Of a DNA stretch of 12,908 nucleotides, positions 6,250-12,904 are shown one piece after another. The notes beneath the pieces were generated by a model, which saw nothing but the letters and a program-made list of their open reading frames with translations, searched no databases and had not been told where the DNA came from. The stretch spans positions 1 through 12,908 of the forward strand of contig CAMZAI010000062.1 of NCBI GenBank assembly GCA_947304065.1, given 5' to 3'. This stretch comes from an uncultured Clostridia bacterium. Its GTDB lineage: Bacteria; Bacillota; Clostridia; Lachnospirales; Lachnospiraceae. The translations under genes were made by a program, and so were the position numbers. How positions within the stretch are numbered: the first letter of the stretch is position 1; every line of letters begins with the position of its first letter.

Positions 6250-8046
6250 ATGCATAAACTGGGCATTTACAAACAGGGCAGTAAATATACCGCGGCAATA
6301 TGCGCGCAGTCTGCCCGCAGCTGCAGCCTCAGGCTGTACGACGCGGGGGCTCCCGAGCCGAAGGAAGTTATTGCCATGAAGGAAGACCCTAAGCATAACT
6401 CCGTTTTTTTCTGCGAATTTGAGACCCGTGCCGACGAATATGATTTTGAGACCGATCTCGGTGTGATAAACGATCCTTATGCGGTGAGGATGAGCGGCGA
6501 CAGGATATTCGGCTTTGACCGCGACTATGTGCGCGCGGCTATGCCCGGCACTGCGCTTAAGTTTGCCGACCGCGCCCACAAGAGCATCGATTATTCGGAT
6601 CTGATCATTTACAAGCTCCATGTACGCGGCTTTTCGAAGCATTCGAGCGCGCGCGCCGAGGAACCCGGAACCTTTAAGGCGGTGACCAGAAAGGCTCCCT
6701 ATATAAAGTCGCTCGGCTTCAACGCGGTGCTTTTGATGCCCTGCTACGATTTCGACGAGGTAATGCCCGCAGGCTTCGGACAGCCCGCGAGGATCAATTA
6801 CTGGGGCTACGGTTCTCCCGCGAATTATTTCGCGCCGAAGACCGCTTACGCCGCCGACCCGAAGAAGGCCTGCGAGGAATTCGCTGCGATGGTCAGGACC
6901 TTCCATGCGAGCGGGATAGAAGTGCTGATGGAGATGGATTTTACTCCGCAGGTTCCCGATATCCTCACGCTTGAGGCCCTCCGTTTCTGGCACGAGACCT
7001 ACCATATCGACGGCTTCAGACTGATGAGCGGAAGCTTTTCGCCGAGACTTGCAGCGACCGATCCGTATCTCAAAAGCGTCAAGCTCATACGCAATCACTG
7101 GCCCGAGGACTGCACAGGTACGCTGCGTCTGCGTGAAAGACCGGTGCTTGCCGAGGCAAATGAGGATTACATGAAGGCGGTGCGCAGGTTTATTACCGGC
7201 GACGAGGGCGTGATCAGGGAATTCTCCGACAGGATCCGCGACAACGGCAATCTCGCGGCAAAGGTGAACTATTTTTCAGATCACGACGGCTTTACGCTGG
7301 CAGATGTATTTTCCTACGATGTCCGTCATAACGACGCCAATAACGAAAAGAATCTTGACGGGCGCGAGATCAATTACAGCTGGAACTGCGGAGTGGAGGG
7401 AGAGACCGCGAGCAGGACGGTGAACAGACTACGCCTCAAGATGATAAAGAACGCGCTTGCGGTGCTGTTCATGTCGCAGGGCACTCCGATGCTGATGGCA
7501 GGAGACGAGTGCGGCAGCACGCATTACGGCAACAACAACCCTTATTGCTGCGATAACGAGCAGGGCTGGGTAGTATGGCAGAACAACGCTTTCGCGAACG
7601 AGATCAGGCGCTTTACCAAAGATATGATCGCGCTCAGGAAGGCTCACCGTATATTCTCGAACATTATTGAGCTCAGAGGCTCCGATTACATTCACAGCGG
7701 CTGCCCCGACGTTTCCTTCCACGGGACAAAAGCATGGTATCCGGATTTCGGGCATTTTTCGAGAACTCTCGGAATGCTCCTGAACGGCGAATACGCGATC
7801 ACCGACCGCGTGAACAGGGACACGAGCTTCTATGTGATATTCAACATGCACTGGGAGGAGCATGAATTCGACCTTCCCTCGGTGAATCACAGTACATTCA
7901 GATTTGTATTCGCGACCGACCCTAAGAACTCGTACGACGGCGGAAAGAGCTGTCTGGCTGCACCCCGGAGCATCACGGTGTTCGCAGTGGACAGGGGCGG
8001 AGACGATCCTTCTAAGAAGACGAAAAACGGCAAATATAAAGGATAA
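6250..8046 (+). CDS. GH13 glycogen-debranching-like protein, probably catalytically inactive
   Basis: A 598-residue homologue of GlgX/isoamylase-type GH13 enzymes. A short N-terminal beta domain (1-110, CBM48-like position) precedes the barrel, which starts at IYKLHVRGF (120-128). Fold markers are strong: NYWGYGSPANYFAPK (183-197), SDHDGFTL (343-350), YSWNCGVEGE (376-385), SQGTPMLMAGDE (409-420), GNNNPYCCDN (427-436). The active site is not kept. Region I, normally DVVYNH, reads EMDFTP (228-233), and the following loop is shortened. In region II GFR is followed by Leu-Met, with Met259 at the nucleophile Asp position. In region III Asn282 stands where the acid/base Glu belongs. Only Asp346 of the catalytic trio remains. 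The start at 6250 is preferred to an in-frame ATG at 6196 inside the upstream gene, because GGAG precedes it and homology begins there. It lies 22 bases after the ABC-F gene. A sugar-binding or regulatory role is inferred. Confidence 0.85.
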   Translation: MHKLGIYKQGSKYTAAICAQSARSCSLRLYDAGAPEPKEVIAMKEDPKHNSVFFCEFETRADEYDFETDLGVINDPYAVRMSGDRIFGFDRDYVRAAMPGTALKFADRAHKSIDYSDLIIYKLHVRGFSKHSSARAEEPGTFKAVTRKAPYIKSLGFNAVLLMPCYDFDEVMPAGFGQPARINYWGYGSPANYFAPKTAYAADPKKACEEFAAMVRTFHASGIEVLMEMDFTPQVPDILTLEALRFWHETYHIDGFRLMSGSFSPRLAATDPYLKSVKLIRNHWPEDCTGTLRLRERPVLAEANEDYMKAVRRFITGDEGVIREFSDRIRDNGNLAAKVNYFSDHDGFTLADVFSYDVRHNDANNEKNLDGREINYSWNCGVEGETASRTVNRLRLKMIKNALAVLFMSQGTPMLMAGDECGSTHYGNNNPYCCDNEQGWVVWQNNAFANEIRRFTKDMIALRKAHRIFSNIIELRGSDYIHSGCPDVSFHGTKAWYPDFGHFSRTLGMLLNGEYAITDRVNRDTSFYVIFNMHWEEHEFDLPSVNHSTFRFVFATDPKNSYDGGKSCLAAPRSITVFAVDRGGDDPSKKTKNGKYKG

Positions 8047-8051
8047 AGCAT

Positions 8052-8492
8052 ATGATCGCACTCCATGTCACGGATATTAAGAATTTCATGTCGCTGCTCT
8101 TCGGCGGAACGGCTTTCGACAATTTCAGCTTTGTCGAAGGCGATATCAGCGTGGCCGTGGATTATCACATCGACGGGCAGATCAACGCGGCGTTTTTCAG
8201 CGATGAGGAGAGGCCGCAGGAGACCTTCCAGAGCTGGGAGCAGACGAAGGCTATTGTGACGCAGATGATCAAAGGCAAGAGACTTCCGGTCTCGATGAAG
8301 CTCGTTCTCAAAAAGCCCGGCCAGGGCGATCTGACCTATCTGCTGAACATCCGCTTTGACAATAACAATCTGCTTCTGGTGACCGGCATTTCCCATACCG
8401 TATTCACTCTCGACAAGACCGGAGAGAAGGAATGGGACGACAATATGCGCGGCTTCCTCACACGCAACGGGATTGCCTTCGAGGAGATGTGA
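8052..8492 (+). CDS. DUF5721-like protein of unknown function
   Basis: A 146-residue protein beginning MIALHVTDIKNFMSLLF and ending RNGIAFEEM. From memory it resembles clostridial proteins assigned to DUF5721, with the same opening (MIAL.ITD.KNFM), a central SWEQTKAIV...IKGK.LP.S segment and a conserved GIAFEE end; this was not checked against a database. There is no signal peptide, membrane segment or metal motif. Beta-rich and charged stretches suggest a small soluble cytoplasmic domain. The start codon is 5 bases after the GH13 stop, with an AAAGGAT ribosome site inside the end of that gene, so translation is probably coupled. Its job may relate to the preceding genes, but nothing in the sequence says how. 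Confidence 0.72.
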   Translation: MIALHVTDIKNFMSLLFGGTAFDNFSFVEGDISVAVDYHIDGQINAAFFSDEERPQETFQSWEQTKAIVTQMIKGKRLPVSMKLVLKKPGQGDLTYLLNIRFDNNNLLLVTGISHTVFTLDKTGEKEWDDNMRGFLTRNGIAFEEM

Positions 8493-8532
8493 GGGCACGA
8501 TCATTAAAAGAAAATAAACAGTTTATTAAATG

Positions 8533-8559
8533 TTAGCACTCATGGCAAATGAGTGCTAA
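8533..8559. promoter_or_regulatory. CIRCE operator (HrcA binding site)
   Basis: A perfect match to the consensus CIRCE element: TTAGCACTC (8533-8541), a 9-base spacer, then GAGTGCTAA (8551-8559). HrcA binds this palindrome and represses heat-shock genes until GroEL-dependent HrcA folding fails under stress. It ends 6 bases before the -35 box of the htpG promoter, in the usual position for blocking RNA polymerase. No other sequence here is needed to explain it. The palindrome followed by TTTTG could also act as a weak terminator for the upstream operon, which otherwise lacks one. Confidence 0.97.
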
Positions 8560-8565
8560 TTTTGA

Positions 8566-8594
8566 TTGACAATGATTTTCAGACGGATTATTAT
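8566..8594 (+). promoter_or_regulatory. Sigma-A promoter of htpG
   Basis: A perfect -35 box TTGACA (8566-8571), a 17-base spacer and a -10 box TATTAT (8589-8594; 5 of 6) lie directly after the CIRCE operator. Transcription should start near 8601, leaving a leader of about 75 bases. The strong boxes plus the adjacent operator suggest high output when HrcA is released. Confidence 0.9.
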
Positions 8595-8610
8595 TACAGA
8601 AGAAGAACAA

Positions 8611-8658
8611 CACCCGTAGCCCGGAGGCGCGTTCACCGGGGCTAAATCCAACCGGGTG
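8611..8658 (+). other. Folded 5' leader of htpG
   Basis: The leader can form nested helices. CACCCG (8611-8616) pairs with CGGGTG (8653-8658). Directly inside it, TAGCCCGG (8617-8624) pairs with CCGGGGCTA (8636-8644) with one bulged base, around an 11-base loop; 8 bases (8645-8652) stay unpaired on the 3' side. The ribosome site TAGAGGT (8664-8670) lies just after the fold, not inside it. I could not match it to a known riboswitch or to a ROSE or FourU thermometer. It may protect the mRNA or tune translation; function is unknown. Confidence 0.55.
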
Positions 8659-8675
8659 CTCGATAGAGGTTTTAT

Positions 8676-10721
8676 ATGAGCATGGAAAAAGGTAATCTTT
8701 CAATCAATTCGGAGAACATATTCCCCATTATCAAAAAATGGCTTTATTCCGATCACGACATATTCTACCGCGAGCTGATCTCGAACGGCAGCGACGCGAT
8801 CACAAAGCTTAAGAAACTGGCCATGATAGGCGAGTTTGAGGAGAAGGACGGCGAGGAGTACAGGATCGACGTTGAGGTTTCTCCCGAGGACAAGACCATC
8901 ACCATCAGGGATAACGGTATCGGTATGACTGCGGACGAGGTTAAGGAATACATTAACCAGATCGCATTCTCGGGCGCCGCGGATTTCCTTGAGAAGTACA
9001 AGGATAAGGCGAACGACGACCAGATCATCGGACACTTCGGACTCGGCTTCTATTCGGCCTTCATGGTGGCACACAGAGTGACAATCTCCACACTTTCCTA
9101 TCAAAAGGACGCGAAGCCCGTATTCTGGTCTTCCGAGGAGGGCATGGAGTTCGAGATGGGCGAGGGCGACAAGACTGAGCGCGGTACCGAAATCACCCTT
9201 TACCTGAACGAGGACAGCTACGAATTCGCGAACGAATACAGGGCGAAGGAAGTTCTGGACAAATATTGCTCGTTCATGCCCGTTCCGATCTATTTCAAAA
9301 ACCTTGACGCAAAGGAAGAACCCAAGAAGGACGAAGTCATCGACGCAGAAGTAAATGAAAAGGGCGAGGCTTCCGAGGCCGGAGACGGGAAGAAGGAAGA
9401 AAAGAAGGGCCCGAAGCCGATCAATGAGACCGCGCCTCTGTGGACCAAACATCCCAACGACTGCACAGAGGAAGAGTATAAGGACTTCTACCGCAAGGTA
9501 TTCCACGATTACAGGGAGCCTCTGTTCTGGATCCACCTGAACATGGACTATCCTTTCAATCTCAAGGGTATCCTTTACTTCCCGAAGATCAACATCGAGT
9601 ACGAGAGCATCGAAGGCGTTATCAAGCTTTACTCGAACCAGGTATTCATTGCGGACAATATTAAGGAAGTCATCCCCGAGTTCCTGATGCTCTTAAAGGG
9701 CGTCATCGACTGCCCCGACCTTCCTCTGAACGTTTCGAGAAGCGCGCTGCAGAACGACGGATTTGTACGCAAGATCAACGATTACATCACAAAGAAGGTC
9801 GCGGACAGGCTCTCCGGCATGTTCAAGACCGACCGTGAGAACTACGAGAAATACTGGGACGACATCAGTCCTTTCATCAAGTACGGCTGCTTAAAGGATG
9901 TCAAATTTAAAGAGAAGATCAGGGACTATGTGATCTACAAGGATCTCGACGGCAAATACCTGACTCTCGAGGAGTACTTAAAGGCCGCAAAGGGAGAGGA
10001 CGCTGAAAGCAAGACAGAGGATTCCGCAGCCGATACCGTTGCTAAGGCCGAGAGCGCCGAAGCCGCGGAAAAGGCCGCAGATGCTGAGGACAAGCCCGGG
10101 GCGGAGCCTGTTAAGGACAAGGTATATTACGTAACCGACGAGAAGCAGCAGAGCCAGTACATCAATATGTTCAGGGCCGAAAAGCTCAACGCGGTTATCC
10201 TTACGCACAACATCGACCAGCCCTTCATCCAGCAGCTCGAGCAGGACAATGACAAGGTTTCGTTCCTTCGCATTGACTCCGATGTATCCGACAGCATCAA
10301 GGGCGAGGTTACCGAGGACGAGAAAAAGGCACTCGAGGATGAGCAGAAGGAGCTGGAGAGCCTGTTCCGCAAGGTTCTTAATAAGGACAAGCTCGAGGTT
10401 AAGGTCGAAAAGCTCAAGGATGAGAAGATATCATCCGTAGTAACTCTCGGCGAGGAGAGCCGCCGTATGTCCGACATGATGAAGATGTACAGCATGCCCG
10501 GCATGGATACCGATATGTTCGGCGGACAGGAGACCCTGACGCTCAACAGCACCAACAGTCTTGTAAAGTACCTGACCGAGCACAAGAAGGGCCATAAGGT
10601 AGAACTCATCGTAGCACAGCTCTACGACCTCGCGATGCTTTCACACAAGCCTCTCGCACCTGAAGCCATGACGGCTTTCATCGAACGAAGCAATGAGATC
10701 ATGGAGATGATCTCCAAATAA
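8676..10721 (+). CDS. htpG: Molecular chaperone HtpG (Hsp90)
   Basis: A 681-residue Hsp90, an ATP-driven dimeric chaperone in the cytoplasm. The N-terminal ATPase domain has catalytic Glu33 and Asn37 in ELISNGSDA, Asp79 in RDNGIGM (78-84) and the lid motif GHFGLGFYSAF (119-129). The middle domain has the catalytic Arg355 in LNVSRSALQ. The C-terminal dimerisation part runs from about 545. Bacterial HtpG is usually about 620-640 residues. Here there are two charged insertions: 211-246, between the N-terminal and middle domains, where eukaryotic Hsp90 has its charged linker, and 438-480, an Ala/Glu/Asp-rich stretch within the middle-to-C-terminal part. The TAGAGGT ribosome site supports the ATG at 8676; Met at 8682 is possible. 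It is controlled by the adjacent CIRCE element and sigma-A promoter. The next gene follows after 24 bases without a terminator. Confidence 0.98.
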   Translation: MSMEKGNLSINSENIFPIIKKWLYSDHDIFYRELISNGSDAITKLKKLAMIGEFEEKDGEEYRIDVEVSPEDKTITIRDNGIGMTADEVKEYINQIAFSGAADFLEKYKDKANDDQIIGHFGLGFYSAFMVAHRVTISTLSYQKDAKPVFWSSEEGMEFEMGEGDKTERGTEITLYLNEDSYEFANEYRAKEVLDKYCSFMPVPIYFKNLDAKEEPKKDEVIDAEVNEKGEASEAGDGKKEEKKGPKPINETAPLWTKHPNDCTEEEYKDFYRKVFHDYREPLFWIHLNMDYPFNLKGILYFPKINIEYESIEGVIKLYSNQVFIADNIKEVIPEFLMLLKGVIDCPDLPLNVSRSALQNDGFVRKINDYITKKVADRLSGMFKTDRENYEKYWDDISPFIKYGCLKDVKFKEKIRDYVIYKDLDGKYLTLEEYLKAAKGEDAESKTEDSAADTVAKAESAEAAEKAADAEDKPGAEPVKDKVYYVTDEKQQSQYINMFRAEKLNAVILTHNIDQPFIQQLEQDNDKVSFLRIDSDVSDSIKGEVTEDEKKALEDEQKELESLFRKVLNKDKLEVKVEKLKDEKISSVVTLGEESRRMSDMMKMYSMPGMDTDMFGGQETLTLNSTNSLVKYLTEHKKGHKVELIVAQLYDLAMLSHKPLAPEAMTAFIERSNEIMEMISK

Positions 10722-10745
10722 CGGTTTCACGGATTGGAGTTTCTG

Positions 10746-11999
10746 ATGGCGAACAACGACAGAAGACTGAACGAGCGGAGCAACGAGCCCATACTTCAGC
10801 AGCTGCTTCAGGTATGGCGCGACTATTATGACGAGATATTCGAGGTGGACCTGCAGACCGGCGCCTTTGAGACCCTGATGGATCACAGCCGGAGCAGATG
10901 GCCGGTAAAAGGCTTCGCGGGGATCGAGGTCATGATCCTTGCGGAGAAGCTGGTGCATCCCGATGACAAAGAGGCCTTTACGGATTTCTTCGATCTCGAG
11001 GGGATCGCGCGAAGGATACTTGACGATATCAATGTCACGAAGCTGAACTTCCGCATACGTGTTGAAAGCGGCGAGTACGCCTGGGTAAAGGTCAAGAACA
11101 TCGTGCCCACAAAGCAGCCCGGAGACGAGATCAAGTTTTTCTCGTGCTTCAGAATGCTGGATGACGAGGCCGCGGCAGACCTGAAATACAAGCAGGAGCT
11201 GGTCGACGCGCTAGAGGAGCAGAGAAAGCTGTTCAACGAGCAGACGCGCCTGATCAAAGAGGTTACGGACCGCGTCAGATCGCCGCTTGCCGGCATCATC
11301 AGTATGGCGGCGCTCGCAAAGAACGATTCGGGCGATTCCGATACGTCTGCAGAGCGTTTCGCGATGATCGAGAGCGAAGCCGTATCGATGAACCGCGCCT
11401 TGAAGAGTCTTATTTCGGAGGATGAGGAGCTCGAGCTGCCCGTATTCGAATTCCATGACAAGCCGATCAACGAGATCAGCTACGGAAGGCAGTTTGATTA
11501 CGACAGCAAGCCCGCGGAAGAGGGACTCGAAGATATTTACGTACCCGAGGACTTTGCCTATGTTTCGGGCACCGTAAAGCCTTTCAGCGGACGCTACGAG
11601 GAAATATACGATTTTACAGGCAAGAGGATACTGCTCGCCGAGGGCAACAAGCTCAGCCATGAGGTCATCCGCAATATGCTTACCGCGATGGGAGCCCAAG
11701 TCGATTCCTGCAATGACGGCAAGTCTGCGGTCATCGAGTTTATCGCGCATCCCGCGAAGACTTACGATCTGGTGATGGCCGACACGGTCCTTGATGAGAT
11801 AGACGGTTTTTCCGTGGCAAAATGCATCCGTATCAGCGGCAAAGAGGACGGCGAGACCGTTCCGATATTCGCGCTGACTGCAGACGGTTCGGCCACTGAG
11901 ATAAAGAAGGCCTATAAGTACAACTTTACGGCACTTTTCTCAAGGCCGATAGATTTTGTGAGCCTGTTCGACCGGGTAAGCAAGGAGATGGGAAGATAA
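10746..11999 (+). CDS. PAS / degenerate histidine kinase DHp / receiver-domain protein
   Basis: A 417-residue soluble protein. Residues 20-140 resemble a PAS sensor domain, with HPDDKEAF (71-78) and a final FRIRVESGEYAWVKVK strand pattern. Residues 140-195 form a coiled helix and a HisKA-like dimerisation helix: VTDRVRSPLAGIISMA matches the common SHEIRTPLNAI pattern but has Asp175 where the phosphorylated His should be. No HATPase domain follows; an acidic linker of about 70 residues leads to a receiver domain (293-417). That keeps Asp346 and Thr378, but the acidic pair reads Glu-Gly (299-300) instead of Glu-Asp, and the conserved Lys is Arg400. The ATG at 10746 is chosen because GGAG lies 6 bases upstream; a TTG at 10734 overlaps that site. 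It is 24 bases after htpG with no terminator between, so it is probably transcribed with it. It may signal by binding rather than by phosphotransfer. Confidence 0.82.
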   Translation: MANNDRRLNERSNEPILQQLLQVWRDYYDEIFEVDLQTGAFETLMDHSRSRWPVKGFAGIEVMILAEKLVHPDDKEAFTDFFDLEGIARRILDDINVTKLNFRIRVESGEYAWVKVKNIVPTKQPGDEIKFFSCFRMLDDEAAADLKYKQELVDALEEQRKLFNEQTRLIKEVTDRVRSPLAGIISMAALAKNDSGDSDTSAERFAMIESEAVSMNRALKSLISEDEELELPVFEFHDKPINEISYGRQFDYDSKPAEEGLEDIYVPEDFAYVSGTVKPFSGRYEEIYDFTGKRILLAEGNKLSHEVIRNMLTAMGAQVDSCNDGKSAVIEFIAHPAKTYDLVMADTVLDEIDGFSVAKCIRISGKEDGETVPIFALTADGSATEIKKAYKYNFTALFSRPIDFVSLFDRVSKEMGR

Positions 12000-12004
12000 A
12001 AATA

Positions 12005-12039
12005 CAGGGGGCGGAATGACCGTCCCCTGATTTTTATTT
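12005..12039. terminator. Bidirectional terminator between convergent genes
   Basis: A 10-bp stem with one G-T pair (12005-12014 with 12020-12029) encloses the loop AATGA and is followed by TTTTTATTT. It begins 5 bases after the stop of the PAS/receiver gene. On the minus strand the same stem is followed by TATTTTTATC, so it also serves the membrane-protein gene, whose stop codon (12034-12036) lies in the T-tract. Its left arm resembles that of the terminator at 1158. Confidence 0.88.
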
Positions 12040-12771
12040 GTTCAGAAGTGAAACAGCAGTCTCGAACTTGTCGGGATGCTTTGCGTTTACGACGCATGCG
12101 ATGTAGTAGTCTTCGTTCAGGTCGAAGCCGTTGAGCCTGTTCAGCATGCCGGTTATGTTGACAGCGTAGCAGGTCTTCGAATCTGCATCGGGCGCCGCGG
12201 CGGAAGGATCGTCATCGTCGTGGTAAGTGGGCCTGTAAGAGAGCAGGTCGCCGAGGCTTGCGAGCATTTCGGGCGAGAGCAGCGTCTCAAGGTCCGCGAA
12301 CATGCCGGATTCGAGATACGACAGATACTCGTTCTCGGGCATGATCATGAAATCGATCTCGGATGCCGCGATGTATGTCATGAGTCTGGTACGCGAATTG
12401 TATCCGTCGGACGTTACATAGTAAGCTGTGTCCAACGTTACGCGCTGGAGTTTCTCATCGGTTATGAACGCCTCGTTCAGTCCGGCGCTGTATGTGTCAT
12501 AGGCCGCCTCGGTAAAGGGATCGTCGAGCACTGCGATATTGCATACGATATCCTCCTGAGGTCCGAGGACCTTGACCAGGAACAGTACGAGCACTACGAC
12601 GCCCGCGACTATCGCTATCAGCTTCCAGAGGAAATAATCCCTGAAGAATTCCCATTTGGCAGCGCCTTTCAGCGACTTGAATTTCTCGAAAGCGCCGCGT
12701 TCGTCTCTTTTGCCGTAGATGGCCGCATCTTCCTGCAATGTGGTCTTGTCGTTTTCATTCAGTTCACGCAT
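12034..12771 (-). CDS. Single-pass membrane protein of unknown function
   Basis: A 245-residue protein. Residues 1-48 are charged and cytoplasmic by the positive-inside rule. One hydrophobic span, residues 50-70 (LIAIVAGVVVLVLFLVKVLG), acts as a signal anchor, and the remaining 175 residues would face outside. The outer part contains DTAYYV (114-119), FMIMPENEYLSYLESGMFADL (141-161), an acidic DDDD stretch (185-188) and YYIACVVNAKHPD (222-234). The alternation of strands and helices recalls part of a periplasmic-binding-like fold, and I recall similar unnamed proteins in Lachnospiraceae, but I cannot assign a family. GAGGTG lies 5 bases before the ATG at 12771. The start is only 19 bases after a tRNA terminator, and no clear promoter fits in between, so expression may depend on read-through or on a promoter overlapping that hairpin. 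Confidence 0.8.
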   Translation of the reverse strand: MRELNENDKTTLQEDAAIYGKRDERGAFEKFKSLKGAAKWEFFRDYFLWKLIAIVAGVVVLVLFLVKVLGPQEDIVCNIAVLDDPFTEAAYDTYSAGLNEAFITDEKLQRVTLDTAYYVTSDGYNSRTRLMTYIAASEIDFMIMPENEYLSYLESGMFADLETLLSPEMLASLGDLLSYRPTYHDDDDPSAAAPDADSKTCYAVNITGMLNRLNGFDLNEDYYIACVVNAKHPDKFETAVSLLNK

Positions 12772-12790
12772 ATTGTCACCTCACGTATGG

Positions 12791-12826
12791 AAAAAGCCCT
12801 GAAACCCGCTTGTTTCAAGGCTTTTT
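12791..12826 (-). terminator. Terminator downstream of tRNA-Thr
   Basis: An 8-bp outer stem AAAAAGCC/GGCTTTTT (12791-12798, 12819-12826), one C-A mismatch, then a 6-bp inner stem TGAAAC/GTTTCA enclosing CCGCTT. On the minus strand it directly follows the tRNA 3' end and finishes in GGGCTTTTTCC, a standard intrinsic terminator. It lies immediately upstream of the membrane-protein gene, where partial read-through could supply that gene's mRNA. Confidence 0.85.
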
Positions 12827-12831
12827 GAACG

Positions 12832-12904
12832 AGCTGAGAATGGGACTTGAACCCACGACCTATTGATTACGAATCAATCGCTCTACCGACTGAGCTATCC
12901 CAGC
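12832..12904 (-). tRNA. tRNA-Thr (anticodon CGT)
   Basis: A 73-nt cloverleaf on the minus strand. The acceptor stem GCTGGGA pairs with TCTCAGC (one G-T pair). The D arm is GCTC...GAGC. The anticodon stem ATTGA/TCAAT holds the loop TTCGTAA with anticodon CGT, which reads ACG (threonine). The T arm contains GTTCAAGTC. The discriminator base is T and CCA is not encoded. Its promoter would lie outside the window, past 12908. Confidence 0.96.

Noticed and set aside
6202..7098. Long minus-strand open frame (298 codons) opposite the GH13-like gene
   Set aside because: It lies fully antisense to a well-supported protein, has no ribosome site or motif, and runs back over the end of the ABC-F gene.
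6250..8046. GH13-like gene as a decayed pseudogene
   Set aside because: No frameshift or stop occurs, non-catalytic GH13 motifs are strongly kept and the operon spacing is intact, so a maintained non-catalytic protein fits better.
8513..8527. AT-rich inverted repeat AATAAAC/GTTTATT after the DUF5721-like gene as a terminator
   Set aside because: The stem is A/T only apart from one pair and lacks a T-tract; it is unlikely to terminate transcription.
8611..8658. htpG leader as a known riboswitch or classical RNA thermometer
   Set aside because: It lacks the conserved cores of classes I can recall, and the ribosome site is outside the helices.
8700..9536. Minus-strand open frame (278 codons) opposite htpG
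   Set aside because: Leu/Val-rich antisense shadow of a certain Hsp90 gene.
10734..10745. TTG start for the PAS/receiver protein
   Set aside because: The TTG overlaps the ribosome site used by the ATG at 10746 and has no site of its own.
12076..12828. Plus-strand open frame (250 codons) opposite the membrane-protein gene
   Set aside because: The minus-strand frame has a good ribosome site, a clear membrane span and a terminator; this frame runs through the tRNA terminator and has no start signal.
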